Positions 1 through 7,920 of a stretch of 40,988 bases of DNA are shown here, in pieces. How positions within the stretch are numbered: position 1 is the first letter of the stretch; the number at the start of each line of letters is the position of its first letter. The position numbers and the translations under genes are program-made. Source of the stretch: Candidatus Luteimonas excrementigallinarum (GTDB taxonomy: Bacteria > Pseudomonadota > Gammaproteobacteria > Xanthomonadales > Xanthomonadaceae). The DNA is taken from positions 1-40,988 of the forward strand of contig DXCY01000121.1 in NCBI GenBank assembly GCA_019115725.1, read 5' to 3'. The notes beneath the pieces are model-generated. The model saw nothing but the letters and a program-made list of their open reading frames with translations, was not told the origin of the DNA and searched no databases.

Positions 1-2345
1 GAACGGGTGCGCCCCAGCTCCTCCCAGCGCAGCGGCATCGCCACCGGCGCGCCCTTGCGCGCCCGCAGCACCCAGCTGGCAACACTGGTGGCCCCGCGGC
101 CGTTGCGCAGCCAGTCGATGAAGATCCGGTCGCGCCGTGCCTGTTTGGAGGCGGTGGCCACGTAGCGCATCGGCGACTGGGCGACCATCGCCTTGGCGAA
201 GGCTTCGCAGAAGTGCTTGGCGGTGTCCCAGTCGGGTCCCGGCCTGATCGGCACGCACACGTGCACGCCCTTGCCGCCGGACAGCCGCGGCCAGCTTTCC
301 AGCCCCACTTCCGCCAGCCGGTCGCGCACATCGCGCGCGGCGCGGATCACCTCGCTCCAGGGCACGCCTTCGGCAGGGTCCAGATCGAACACCAGCCAGT
401 CGGGCTTCTCCGGTGCCTTGCGCTTTGCTCCCCACGGGTGGAATTCGATCGCGTTCATCTGCACCAGCGACAGCACGCCCTGGATGTCCCGCACGTAGAG
501 GTATTCGTCCTGGCCTTCGCGCTCGCGCAGGACAACCGGATGCACGCCCGCACCGAGGCTGTCGGCGTGGTGCTTCTGGAAAAAGCATTCCGCACCGATG
601 CCGCCCGGGCAGCGCAGCAGCGACAGCGGCCGCTCCACCAGTTCCGGCAGCAGCCAGTCGGCCACGGCCTGGTAGTAATCGGCCACGTCCTGCTTGGTGA
701 CGCCCTCGCCGGGGAAGACCTCGCGGTCGGGGCTGGTGAGGCGGGTGGATGCCATGCGGTTCTCCTTGTCCGGACCCTTGCGACGACGGGATACCGGGGG
801 TTGTGATGGGCGCGGGGCATGCAGGTCATCGCGCGGGCGCACGAAGCTGGCCTGGCGGATCAACCCTTCCTTGCCGCGGCCGCGGGTATGCACATCCACC
901 ATCAGCTGTGGCTGCACCCAGCGCACGGTGCGCTGCGGGAACGGCACGTGATCGGGCAGATCGACCACCGGGCCGTCCGCATGCAGGGCCTGCAGCCGGC
1001 GATGGAGGGCGCGCAGCGAGTCGTCGCTGAACCCGCTGCCCACCCGGCCGACGTACTCCAGCCCTGCTTCGGCCACCTGGGCCAGCAGCAGGGAACCGAA
1101 GCCGTGGCGGCTGTTCTTCGGCGGGGTGTAGCCCACCACCACGAACGACTCATCGGCCACGTGCTTGAGCTTGAGCCAGGCGCGCCCGCGACCGCCGCGA
1201 TAGGGTGCATCGACACGCTTGCAGACGATGCCTTCCAGGCCGGACCCGGCGCTGGCTTCGAAGGCGGCAGCTGCATCCCCCTCCACGTGCTCGCTGAATG
1301 CCAACGCCGGCGCCGCGGCGGCTTCAATCAGCTGGCCCAGCAGGGTGCGCCGCTGCAACAGCCCGACGCCGCGCAGATCCACGCCGTCCAGATACAGCAG
1401 ATCGAAGGCGACGTAGCGCAGCGCGCCGGTTTCACCGCGTTCGAGCAGTGCCTGCAGCAGGCCGAAATCGCTGCGCCCGTGCGCGTCGGTGGCAATCAGC
1501 TCACCGTCGATCACGGCCGATTCCACCGGCAGGTCGTCCAGCGCCCGCACCAGCTGCGGCAGGCGGTCTGACCAGGGCAGCTGGTTGCGCGAGCACAACT
1601 CCACATCGGCCTCGCGATAGGCGAGCAGCCGGTAGCCGTCCCACTTCACCTCGTACAGCCAGCCGGCGCCCGTCGGCGGCCGGGTCTGCAGGGTGGCGAG
1701 CTGGGGTTCGATGCCGCGCGGCATGCGCCTGGCGACAACGCCGCCGGCATCCAGCGCCAGTCCGCGCCAGTCCAGCCGGCCCTTACGCGCCCTGCCGTGC
1801 GCCCGCGGACGCACCGGCGGACGCACCGGCATGTCCAGCAGCGCATCAGCGTCGGCATCCCGGGCATGCGTATCGCTGCGCTTGATCAGCAGCCATTGCG
1901 GCTGGCGCGCCTGGCGCCCGGTGCGCACCAGGGTAAAGCGGCCCTGCAGGCGGTCGCCATCGAGCACGAAATCCAGCTTGCCAGCGGCGATGGCCTGCAG
2001 CGGATCCTGTTCACACGCCCAGGTACCGCGGTCGAAGATTTCCACCCTGCCCGCGCCGTACTGGCCCTTGGGAATCTCGCCTTCGAAGTCCGCGTAATCC
2101 AGCGGATGGTCTTCCACCTCCACCGCCAGCCGCTTTTCCCCAACCCGCAGAGACGGCCCCTTCGGCACCGCCCAGCTCTTGAGCGCACCGTCGGCCTCCA
2201 GGCGGAAGTCGAAATGCCGGGTGCTGGCGTGATGCAGCTGCACGACGAAGATCGGCGCGCCCCTTCCGCGGCGCGTCCGGCGTTCTCCGGAGGGCTCCGG
2301 CGTGGCATCGAAGCTGCGCTTGCGGGCATAGTCGCGCAGGCTCAC
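1..2345 (-). CDS. ligD: ATP-dependent DNA ligase LigD (PE-ligase-polymerase), C-terminus cut by window edge
   Basis: Multifunctional NHEJ ligase that trims, fills and seals broken DNA ends held by Ku. I chose the GTG at 2345, three bases after the ku stop; the frame is then open to the window edge (about 781 codons). Domains in order: 3'-phosphoesterase with QLHHASTRHFDFRLE (residues 36-50); ligase with nucleotidyl-accepting lysine in EVKWDGYR (K234); primase-polymerase domain with FDLDP near residue 650 and SGGKGVHV. This PE-LIG-POL order matches the Pseudomonas/Xanthomonas type. The visible end is inside the conserved PLRWEEL stretch, so perhaps 30-40 residues are missing (inference from family length). 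The GTG start and tight spacing suggest translational coupling to ku. No frameshift was seen when in-frame ATG codons were checked at 1832 and 755. Confidence 0.95.
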   Translation of the reverse strand, partial: MSLRDYARKRSFDATPEPSGERRTRRGRGAPIFVVQLHHASTRHFDFRLEADGALKSWAVPKGPSLRVGEKRLAVEVEDHPLDYADFEGEIPKGQYGAGRVEIFDRGTWACEQDPLQAIAAGKLDFVLDGDRLQGRFTLVRTGRQARQPQWLLIKRSDTHARDADADALLDMPVRPPVRPRAHGRARKGRLDWRGLALDAGGVVARRMPRGIEPQLATLQTRPPTGAGWLYEVKWDGYRLLAYREADVELCSRNQLPWSDRLPQLVRALDDLPVESAVIDGELIATDAHGRSDFGLLQALLERGETGALRYVAFDLLYLDGVDLRGVGLLQRRTLLGQLIEAAAAPALAFSEHVEGDAAAAFEASAGSGLEGIVCKRVDAPYRGGRGRAWLKLKHVADESFVVVGYTPPKNSRHGFGSLLLAQVAEAGLEYVGRVGSGFSDDSLRALHRRLQALHADGPVVDLPDHVPFPQRTVRWVQPQLMVDVHTRGRGKEGLIRQASFVRPRDDLHAPRPSQPPVSRRRKGPDKENRMASTRLTSPDREVFPGEGVTKQDVADYYQAVADWLLPELVERPLSLLRCPGGIGAECFFQKHHADSLGAGVHPVVLREREGQDEYLYVRDIQGVLSLVQMNAIEFHPWGAKRKAPEKPDWLVFDLDPAEGVPWSEVIRAARDVRDRLAEVGLESWPRLSGGKGVHVCVPIRPGPDWDTAKHFCEAFAKAMVAQSPMRYVATASKQARRDRIFIDWLRNGRGATSVASWVLRARKGAPVAMPLRWEELGRTR

Positions 2346-2348
2346 GGC

Positions 2349-3293
2349 TTACCCCGCCTTGCGCGCGGCGGCCTTTTTCGTGGCTTTCTTCTTGCCGCTG
2401 GCCGCTTTCTTCGCCGCCTTCTTTGCGGGCTTGCGTGCGGTCTTCTTCACGACTTTCTTCGTCGCCCCACCGCCGCCTTTGCCGCCTTTGCCGCCTTTCT
2501 TCTCCAGGCTGCGCTTGAGCAGCTCGGCGAAGTCGATCACGTTGGTGGCGGCGCCTTCCGCCGGTCGCTCCTGCCCGTCGTCATCGTCGTGCACCACCTT
2601 CTTCGAGCGCACGCGCTCCTCGATCACCTCCTGCAGGCGCAGGCGGAAATCATCCTTGAACGCATCCGGGTCCCACTCGCCGGTCATCGAGGCGATCAGC
2701 TGCTCGGCCATCTCGACCTCGCGCGTGGTGATCTTCCACTTCTTCGACTCGCCCTCGGGCAGCCTGTATTCCTCCGGGTCCACCAGCTCCTGGGCGAAGC
2801 GCAGCACCATCATCACCAGCGCATCGCCGCGCGGCAGCACCGCGGCCAGGTACTCGCGGGTGCGGATCACCACCCGGCCGATCCCGGCCTTGCCGGTGCG
2901 CGCCAGCACATCGCGCAGCAGCACGTAGCCCTTCTCCGCCTTGGCCGCGGGCTCGAGCACATAGGGCTTGTCGAAGTATTCCGGCCCGATCGAACCGGCA
3001 TCGACGAAGGTGTCGATATCGATCGTCTCCCTGCGGTCGGGCGCGGCCGCGGCGATATCCTCCTCCTCGATCACCACATAGGCGCCCTTGTCGTATTCGA
3101 ACGCCTTGACGATCTCCTTCCACGGCACTTCCTCGCCGGTCTCCTCGTTCACCCGCTCGTAGCGCACGCGGGCGTGGTTGCGGCTGTCGAGCATGCGGAA
3201 CTGCAGATCCACCCGCCGCTCCCCCGCCATCAGCCGCACGGGAATATTGAGCAGTCCAAACGACAGCGTGCCAGTCCAGATCGGCCGGGCCAT
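2349..3293 (-). CDS. ku: Non-homologous end joining protein Ku
   Basis: Homodimeric DNA-end-binding protein that rings broken DNA and recruits LigD. The 314-residue protein begins MARPIWTGTLSFGLLNIPV, the typical bacterial Ku start, and carries the beta-barrel core to about residue 255. The last 50 or so residues are a Lys/Ala/Gly tail (for example KKAAKKAASGKKKATKKAAA) of the kind that adds DNA affinity in long-tailed Ku proteins. A poly-Asp stretch (HDDDDG) separates core and tail. The stop lies three bases before the ligD GTG, so the two form one operon. Identity is clear. Confidence 0.97.
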   Translation of the reverse strand: MARPIWTGTLSFGLLNIPVRLMAGERRVDLQFRMLDSRNHARVRYERVNEETGEEVPWKEIVKAFEYDKGAYVVIEEEDIAAAAPDRRETIDIDTFVDAGSIGPEYFDKPYVLEPAAKAEKGYVLLRDVLARTGKAGIGRVVIRTREYLAAVLPRGDALVMMVLRFAQELVDPEEYRLPEGESKKWKITTREVEMAEQLIASMTGEWDPDAFKDDFRLRLQEVIEERVRSKKVVHDDDDGQERPAEGAATNVIDFAELLKRSLEKKGGKGGKGGGGATKKVVKKTARKPAKKAAKKAASGKKKATKKAAARKAG

Positions 3294-3322
3294 GGCGAAC
3301 TCCCTCGTCAGTCGGCGGAATG

Positions 3323-3342
3323 GCCCGGCACCGGCGCCGGGC
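3323..3342 (-). terminator. Hairpin between the SDR gene and ku, weak terminator candidate
   Basis: A perfect 7-bp stem GCCCGGC/GCCGGGC with a 6-base loop lies in the 57-bp gap just downstream of the SDR stop. There is no T-run, so intrinsic termination is doubtful; it may only separate the SDR and ku messages. Confidence 0.25.
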
Positions 3343-3350
3343 GCTACGGG

Positions 3351-4229
3351 TCAGGCACCGATGTGCCCTCCCCCGTTGATGTGGATGATCTGGCCGGTGA
3401 TGAACGAGGCCTCCTCGCTGGCGAGGAACACATAGGCCGGCCCCAGCTCGCTCGGCTGGCCGGCGCGCTTGAGCAGCGTGTTGCCGCCGAACTCGGCCAC
3501 CTCTTCGGCGCTGAAGCTGGCCGGAATCAGCGGCGTCCACACCGGACCGGGCGCCACCGCGTTGACCCGGATGCCGCGATTGGCCAGCGCCTGCGCCAGC
3601 GAGAAGGTCAGCGCGTGGATCGCGCCCTTGGTGGCGGCGTAGTCGATCAGCTTCTCGTGCCCGCGGGCGCCGGTGACCGAACCCGTGTTGATGATGCAGC
3701 CGCCTTCCTCCAGGTGCGGAATGGCCGCGGAAGACAGGTGGATGAAGGAGAACACGTTGGTCTGGAAGGTGCGCTCCACCTGCCCGGAGGTCAGCTCCTC
3801 CGGCGCCTCCACCGTGTGCTGTTCGCCAGCATTGTTGACCAGCACGTCGAGCCTGCCGAACCGCTTGATCACGGCTTCCACCAGCTGCCTGCACACCTCG
3901 GGATCGCCCACGTCACCGGTCAGGGCCAGGCACTCGCCGCCCTCCTCGCCGATCAGGCGCCCGGTGTCCTTCGCATCTTCCGATTCATCCAGGTAGCCGA
4001 ACGCCACCCGTGCGCCCTCGCGGGCGAAGTGCAGCGCCACCGCCCGGCCGATGCCACTGTCACCGCCGGTCACCAGGGCCACCTTTCCCTGCAGCCGGCC
4101 TGAGCCGCGATAGCTGTCGCGGATGCTCTCCGGCTCGGGGCGCATCTCCTCCTGCAGGCCGGGTTGCCGGTCCTGGTGCTGGGGTGGCTGGCTGGCCGGT
4201 TTCCTGCCGTCCTGCTCCCTGTCGCTCAT
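3351..4229 (-). CDS. SDR family NAD(P)-dependent oxidoreductase (general-stress type)
   Basis: Short-chain dehydrogenase of 292 residues acting on an unknown alcohol or carbonyl substrate. The cofactor motif is TGGDSGIG (54-61), the structural motif NNAG is near 132, and the catalytic triad fits S184, Y197 and K201 (YAATK). A charged, Gln/Pro-rich N-terminal extension of about 45 residues precedes the Rossmann fold, as in the YdaD / general stress protein 39 group. The ATG at 4229 is chosen over one 63 bases upstream because GGGAG sits six bases before it. It is divergent from the 59-residue gene at 4374 and lies upstream of ku. A role in stress or osmoprotection is inference. Confidence 0.9.
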   Translation of the reverse strand: MSDREQDGRKPASQPPQHQDRQPGLQEEMRPEPESIRDSYRGSGRLQGKVALVTGGDSGIGRAVALHFAREGARVAFGYLDESEDAKDTGRLIGEEGGECLALTGDVGDPEVCRQLVEAVIKRFGRLDVLVNNAGEQHTVEAPEELTSGQVERTFQTNVFSFIHLSSAAIPHLEEGGCIINTGSVTGARGHEKLIDYAATKGAIHALTFSLAQALANRGIRVNAVAPGPVWTPLIPASFSAEEVAEFGGNTLLKRAGQPSELGPAYVFLASEEASFITGQIIHINGGGHIGA

Positions 4230-4373
4230 GGTCTGCTCCCGAAGCGTCTGCGGAGGCAAACCATGGCAGCCGCTGCGTACAAGGCGCGTCATGGCCGCGG
4301 CGTCGGGCGGTCACGCCATCACAACGCCGGGCAGCGGACCATTTCCTCCATCCCGGTCAGTGAGGTGCTTCCC

Positions 4374-4553
4374 ATGGGCAGAGATCGCAAGGACCTTCCG
4401 GCTGAACACGACGGCCGGCAGACTCCCGAAACCACCACCGAGCGGCGCGCGCGCCAGAGCCACGCGGACAGCAACCAGGACGAAGCGCTGGAGGAAACCT
4501 TTCCCGCCAGCGATCCGGTTTCACCGTTCGTACCGGCCAAGCCGCGGAAGTGA
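4374..4553 (+). CDS. Small acidic conserved protein with ALEETFPASDP motif
   Basis: A 59-residue hydrophilic protein with no signal peptide or membrane segment. The C-terminal half has DEALEETFPASDPVSPF, a short motif recurrent in small uncharacterised proteobacterial proteins. The ATG at 4374 is preceded by AGGTG with a six-base spacer, which decides the start. It is divergent from the SDR gene with a 144-bp gap and convergent with the next leftward gene only four bases from its stop. The function is unknown; a stress role is suggested only by context. Confidence 0.75.
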   Translation: MGRDRKDLPAEHDGRQTPETTTERRARQSHADSNQDEALEETFPASDPVSPFVPAKPRK

Positions 4554-4557
4554 TCCG

Positions 4558-5175
4558 TCAGGAATCCTTCCCTTCGGCCAGGCTTCGCGACAGCTCCTCA
4601 TCCAGCGCCAGCGGCCTGCCCCAGCGCTGGTAGCTGTGCACAACGCCGCGCTTGAGGCGGGCAAACGCCTCGGTGCCCGGGCCGGCGCCCAGACTGGCGG
4701 CCAGCGCGTTCCAGCTGGCCTCCGGCCGCTGTTCACGCAGGTCCACCACCAGCCGGCAGGAGCGCCCGGTCACCCGGGCCAGCGCACAGGCGAAATACAC
4801 ATCGCCGGCCTCCCAGCCGGGCGTGCCGGTCAGCGCCGTTGCCGGCCCACGCGCCGCGCCCAGATAGCGCACCAGTTCATCGATAAAGGCCGCGCGGTGA
4901 CGGGCGGCATAGCGGCCGATATCCACCAGCCGTTCGTCCAGCCACGGGTCGCCGGTGGCGGAGGCATCTTCGGCTTCTTCGGCGTCATCCGTCTCCTGCC
5001 CCTCATCGGCGTCGGTGTCGGCCGCGACGTCGGCGTTTTCCGGCGGCGGCTGGTCGGGCTCGACCTGCTGCTCGGGCGGCGGAGCTTCTGACTCCTGGGC
5101 ATGCGCAACAGCCATCAGCGCGAAGGCCAGACACAGGACGGCCAGCAGGCCGGGGCGGGAATGGTTGTCCATCAT
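4558..5175 (-). CDS. Exported hypothetical protein with acidic linker
   Basis: A 205-residue protein that I do not recognise. It has a Sec signal peptide (hydrophobic LLAVLCLAFALMAVAHA, likely cut after AHA), then an acidic Pro/Glu/Asp-rich low-complexity stretch (about residues 28-75), then a folded domain with two Cys residues (ALARVTGRSC). GGAG lies two bases before the first ATG (5175) and five bases before the second (5172), so the real start may be 5172. It is the first of four consecutive leftward genes for small exported proteins. Confidence 0.7.
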   Translation of the reverse strand: MMDNHSRPGLLAVLCLAFALMAVAHAQESEAPPPEQQVEPDQPPPENADVAADTDADEGQETDDAEEAEDASATGDPWLDERLVDIGRYAARHRAAFIDELVRYLGAARGPATALTGTPGWEAGDVYFACALARVTGRSCRLVVDLREQRPEASWNALAASLGAGPGTEAFARLKRGVVHSYQRWGRPLALDEELSRSLAEGKDS

Positions 5176-5202
5176 GTCTCCGTGATTCTGCGCGGCGCCA
5201 GG

Positions 5203-5643
5203 CTACAGGCCGGATGCCGCACCAGGCGCCAGGGTATCCGCCGGGCGCGCTCCGGGTAGCGGCTCGCCATCGGGGTCCCGCAGCTGCAGGTGGCCATCGG
5301 GCAGCAGCGCCCAGGTGCGGAAGCTGTCATCCATGCCTTCCAGCAGGATCAGCCCTTCCGCGGAATGCCAGCGACCGCCCTGCACGAAGCGCTCGCCATC
5401 TCCGGCGGTGAGATAGGTTTCGGCCATCCGCCAGCGCTGGCGATCACCGTCGCGGGCCAGCACCAGGGTGGTCTGGATGCCCGCGCAATCGGCGCAGGGC
5501 AGCGTGCCGCTCCAGTGCATGCGGCGGCCGTCCTCGATCTCCAGCGCCGGCAGCGGCTCCGGCTCGACACCGCAACCAGCCAGCGCCGCTGCAAGCGCGC
5601 CGGCCAGCGCAAGCCGTACCACTGCGGCATGGGGTGTATGCAT
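5203..5643 (-). CDS. NlpE-like copper/envelope-stress lipoprotein
   Basis: A 146-residue lipoprotein with lipobox LAGC (C24) and an NlpE N-terminal-type domain: HWSGTLPCADCAGIQTTL (43-60) contains the CxxC pair (C50, C53) that marks NlpE. E. coli NlpE senses surface contact and lipoprotein or copper stress through Cpx; whether this protein signals is unknown. It lacks room for the second NlpE domain, so it is a single-domain form. The ATG at 5643 directly precedes the signal peptide; no clear Shine-Dalgarno was seen. An ATG 51 bases upstream would place 17 extra residues before the signal peptide and is less likely. Confidence 0.75.
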   Translation of the reverse strand: MHTPHAAVVRLALAGALAAALAGCGVEPEPLPALEIEDGRRMHWSGTLPCADCAGIQTTLVLARDGDRQRWRMAETYLTAGDGERFVQGGRWHSAEGLILLEGMDDSFRTWALLPDGHLQLRDPDGEPLPGARPADTLAPGAASGL

Positions 5644-5700
5644 GCGGCGATTGTGCCGCAACGAGGCAAATGGCGCGTGCAGCGCCACCGCCAATCCGGA

Positions 5701-6165
5701 TCAGCGCTCGGAAATGATGAACGAACCGAAGGCGACGCCCACATCCCAGCCGTCGCCGGTGCCGGCCAGGGCCAGGCTGACCGGCCCCTTGGTCACCACC
5801 CGCGCATTGGCCGAGCGCACCGCGCCGGCGTGAGCCTCGGCGGAGGCATAGCCACCGAGCGTCTCCCGGATGCTCTTGACCCCGGAAAACGTGCCGCTGC
5901 CGTTCTCGATGCGCGATTTGCCAAAGCTCAGCCCACCGCCGCGCGCCTCGATGGTGACCGGGATGCTCTGTCCGTTATTGCAGCTCACCGTGCCGCTGCC
6001 GCTGGCGGTCTTGTAGAACACCGACCAGCCGCTCATGTTGAAGCTCAAGCGGCAGTCCAGCTCGGCCTGTGCCCTGGCATTTCCGGCGGGAGCGGCCGCC
6101 AGCAGCGCCGCCACGCCAGCCGCGGCGAGCCACTGCAGCGCACGGCCTGCGACGGGCTGGCTCAT
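5701..6165 (-). CDS. Exported hypothetical protein
   Basis: A 154-residue protein with a signal peptide (likely cut after NARAQA) and a mature domain rich in Gly, Ser and short beta-like segments (SFNMSGWSVFYKTASGSGTV, GLSFGKSRIENGSGTFSGV). Two Cys (DCRLS, VSCNN) could form a disulfide in the periplasm. I do not recognise the family. Its ATG overlaps the stop of the upstream gene as ATGA, so it is translationally coupled and probably works with that gene product. No catalytic motif is visible. Confidence 0.7.
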   Translation of the reverse strand: MSQPVAGRALQWLAAAGVAALLAAAPAGNARAQAELDCRLSFNMSGWSVFYKTASGSGTVSCNNGQSIPVTIEARGGGLSFGKSRIENGSGTFSGVKSIRETLGGYASAEAHAGAVRSANARVVTKGPVSLALAGTGDGWDVGVAFGSFIISER

Positions 6166-6587
6166 CGACGGTACCCCCGGTTGTCGCGGCGACCGCGATG
6201 GTCACGATCAAAGCGCGGGTCGTAGTAGCGCACGGTGCAGCGGCCCTTGCGGTCGCAGTTGCTGCGCTGGTTCACATGGCCGCGGGCCCGGGCGTGCGGC
6301 GGCGGACCCCGGAACTGTGACGGGTGGTAACCGGCGCGGTAGTTGCGCGGCACCTGGCGGTAGTAGCTGGGACGGCCGTGGCGGTCGCGCACCACGATCA
6401 GCCGGTCGTGATGGCCGTAGTTGCCATGGCGGTAATAGGGCGAGCCGCCACGCAGCACCACGTCTGCCACATCCACCAGCACCCGCACCAGATCATCGCT
6501 GGCGTGGGCCGTGGTAGGAGCCAGGGCGCCTGCGCCGAGACCGGCGGACAGGATCAGGGGAGCAAGCCAACGGAACGAAACGGACAT
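6162..6587 (-). CDS. Exported Arg/His/Tyr-rich hypothetical protein
   Basis: A 141-residue protein with a signal peptide (cut after THAS). The mature part is basic and rich in Arg, His, Tyr and Gly (GNYGHHDRLIVVRDRHGRP, RFDRDHRGRRDNRGYRR), resembling xanthomonad periplasmic proteins of unknown function. Two Cys are present (NCDRKGRC). The start at 6587 is supported by AGGAG with a seven-base spacer; open sequence further upstream runs into the HAD gene and is rejected. It overlaps the next gene by four bases (ATGA). The low-complexity basic tail could bind nucleic acid, LPS or metals; this is inference. Confidence 0.72.
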   Translation of the reverse strand: MSVSFRWLAPLILSAGLGAGALAPTTAHASDDLVRVLVDVADVVLRGGSPYYRHGNYGHHDRLIVVRDRHGRPSYYRQVPRNYRAGYHPSQFRGPPPHARARGHVNQRSNCDRKGRCTVRYYDPRFDRDHRGRRDNRGYRR

Positions 6588-6693
6588 CTGCGGACTCCTC
6601 GCATGACTCCCCGGCGGCGGCGGGGCGATGGATCCACCATGCCCCGCCCAAGGTGAACCGGCTTTTAACTTGCCCGCGCGGGCAGGCCGCGGT

Positions 6694-7440
6694 TCAGGCC
6701 GCTGCCAGTCCTGCTGCCGCGGCGATCTCATCCACCGCCGCAACCAGGTAGTCCGGCCCGGCCACTTCCCGCATGCGCCCGGCGTGCTCACCCAGGTCGG
6801 CTTCCATCTCGTGCTCCCAGGTCACGTGATAGGGCATGTGCACCGCCCACCCGCCCAGCTCCAGCACCGGGGCCACATCCGAGCGCAGCGAATTGCCGAT
6901 CATCAGGAACCGCTGCGCCGGCAGGTCGAACTCCTCCAGCACCTTGGCATAGGTCGGCGGATCCTTTTCGCTGACGATCTCGATCCGCGGGAACAGCGCC
7001 GCCAGGCCCGATTCGCGCACCTTCGCTTCCTGGTGGAACAGGTCGCCCTTGGTGATCAGCACCACCTCGTAGCGCGCGGCAATGGCTTCCACGGCCTCAC
7101 GGATGCCGGGCAGCAGTTCCACCGGGTGCTGCAGCATGTCCTTGGCCAGCCGCAGGATGCGGCCGATGTCAGCCGCGTCGATGCGGGCGCCGGTGATGTC
7201 GATGGCCGCTTCGATCATCGACAGCGACATACCTTTTACGCCGTAGCCGAACAGGGCGATGTTGCCCTTCTCCACCGCGTACAGGCGCTGGCGCGCGCGG
7301 CTGTCGTCCAGGTCCACGTAGCGACCGAGGATGTGCTCGAACTCGAGCTGGGCCTGGTCGAAGAAATCCTGGCTGCGCCAGAGGGTGTCATCGGCATCGA
7401 AGCCGACCAGGCCGATGCCCGGTTCGCGAAGTGCAGTCAT
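6694..7440 (-). CDS. HAD family hydrolase
   Basis: A 248-residue cytoplasmic haloacid-dehalogenase phosphatase. Motif I is DADDTLW (nucleophile D15, acid/base D17), motif II is VVLITKGD, the conserved Lys lies in VSEKDPPTY, and motif IV is IGNSLRSD, where the usual first Asp of GDxxxD is Asn. That Asn variant recurs in this HAD subgroup. An alpha-helical cap lies between motifs I and II. The substrate is unknown. The gene stands alone between the exported-protein genes and a strong terminator at 7462-7494. Confidence 0.88.
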   Translation of the reverse strand: MTALREPGIGLVGFDADDTLWRSQDFFDQAQLEFEHILGRYVDLDDSRARQRLYAVEKGNIALFGYGVKGMSLSMIEAAIDITGARIDAADIGRILRLAKDMLQHPVELLPGIREAVEAIAARYEVVLITKGDLFHQEAKVRESGLAALFPRIEIVSEKDPPTYAKVLEEFDLPAQRFLMIGNSLRSDVAPVLELGGWAVHMPYHVTWEHEMEADLGEHAGRMREVAGPDYLVAAVDEIAAAAGLAAA

Positions 7441-7461
7441 CCGTGCAGTTTACCGGGATGG

Positions 7462-7494
7462 AAAAAGGTGGGGCGACCCGGAGGCCGCCCCACC
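7462..7494 (-). terminator. Rho-independent terminator of the EF-hand gene
   Basis: On the minus strand a 9-bp stem GGTGGGGCG/CGCCCCACC with a 10-base loop is followed at once by five T. It lies 30 bp after the stop of the EF-hand gene and upstream of the HAD gene start, so it separates the two transcripts. Confidence 0.85.
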
Positions 7495-7523
7495 TGCATG
7501 AAGCCGGGGTTCAACAACCCGGA

Positions 7524-7856
7524 TCAGCCTTCCTGACCGTCCTGCGGCGGCGGGGCACCGGCGCCCTGGCTCGCGGCCCAGGCCTGGTACTCCTGCGGCG
7601 TGAGGGCGCCATCGCCGTCGGCGTCGGCCTGGTCGAAGACCGAGGCCAGCTGCGGCAGGCCCGCGGCTTCCGCACGGCTCAGGTTGCCGTCGCCATCGGT
7701 GTCCAGGTCATTCCAGGTCACCTGGCCCTGCGGCGCAGCCTGCGCGGTGGCCGCCGCCGGGTCCTGCCCTTCGGCGTCCTGGGCAAAGGCCATCGGCATG
7801 GCAAGGGCGAAACCGAGGGCGAGGAGGCCGGTCAGGGGCTTGCGTGCGTTGTTCAT
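7524..7856 (-). CDS. Exported EF-hand calcium-binding protein
   Basis: A 110-residue protein with a signal peptide (MPMAFAQ cleavage region) and two canonical 12-residue EF loops: D52-T-D54-G-D56-G-N58-L-S60...E63 and D78-A-D80-G-D82-G-A84-L-T86...E89. Both keep the 1-3-5-9-12 ligands, so Ca2+ binding in the periplasm is likely. The tail is Gly/Pro/Gln-rich. The start at 7856 has GGAG with a six-base spacer. It is monocistronic: terminator downstream, and a leader with alternative hairpins upstream (7876-7920). The cellular role is unknown; it may be a calcium sensor or buffer. Confidence 0.85.
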   Translation of the reverse strand: MNNARKPLTGLLALGFALAMPMAFAQDAEGQDPAAATAQAAPQGQVTWNDLDTDGDGNLSRAEAAGLPQLASVFDQADADGDGALTPQEYQAWAASQGAGAPPPQDGQEG

Positions 7857-7875
7857 CAGTCTCTCCAGATAGAAA

Positions 7876-7920
7876 TCAAAAAAGTGCGGAATCAACAGTG
7901 CGGACCTCGTCGTTCCGCAC
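7876..7920 (-). promoter_or_regulatory. Attenuator-like leader with two competing hairpins before the EF-hand gene
   Basis: Read on the minus strand, the arm GTGCGGAA (7920-7913) can pair with TCCGCAC (7904-7898; 7 bp, 9-base loop) or with TTCCGCAC (7891-7884; 8 bp, 21-base loop). The second option is followed directly by six T (7883-7878), as in an intrinsic terminator. The Shine-Dalgarno and ATG of the EF-hand gene follow. The pairings are read directly; a regulatory role is inference. Confidence 0.45.

Noticed and set aside
1797..4103. A 768-codon open frame on the plus strand antisense to ligD and ku
   Set aside because: It is a shadow of high-GC third-codon bias; its product is low-complexity His/Arg/Gly-rich with no family features, while the minus strand has full Ku and LigD.
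6671..6684. Perfect palindrome TGCCCGCGCGGGCA downstream of the HAD gene as terminator
   Set aside because: It has no loop and no T-run in the leftward direction; base composition alone can explain it.
6694..7440. HAD hydrolase with Asn in place of the first Asp of motif IV as an inactive enzyme
   Set aside because: The GNSxxxD form recurs in this HAD subgroup and the nucleophile, acid/base Asp and Lys are all intact.
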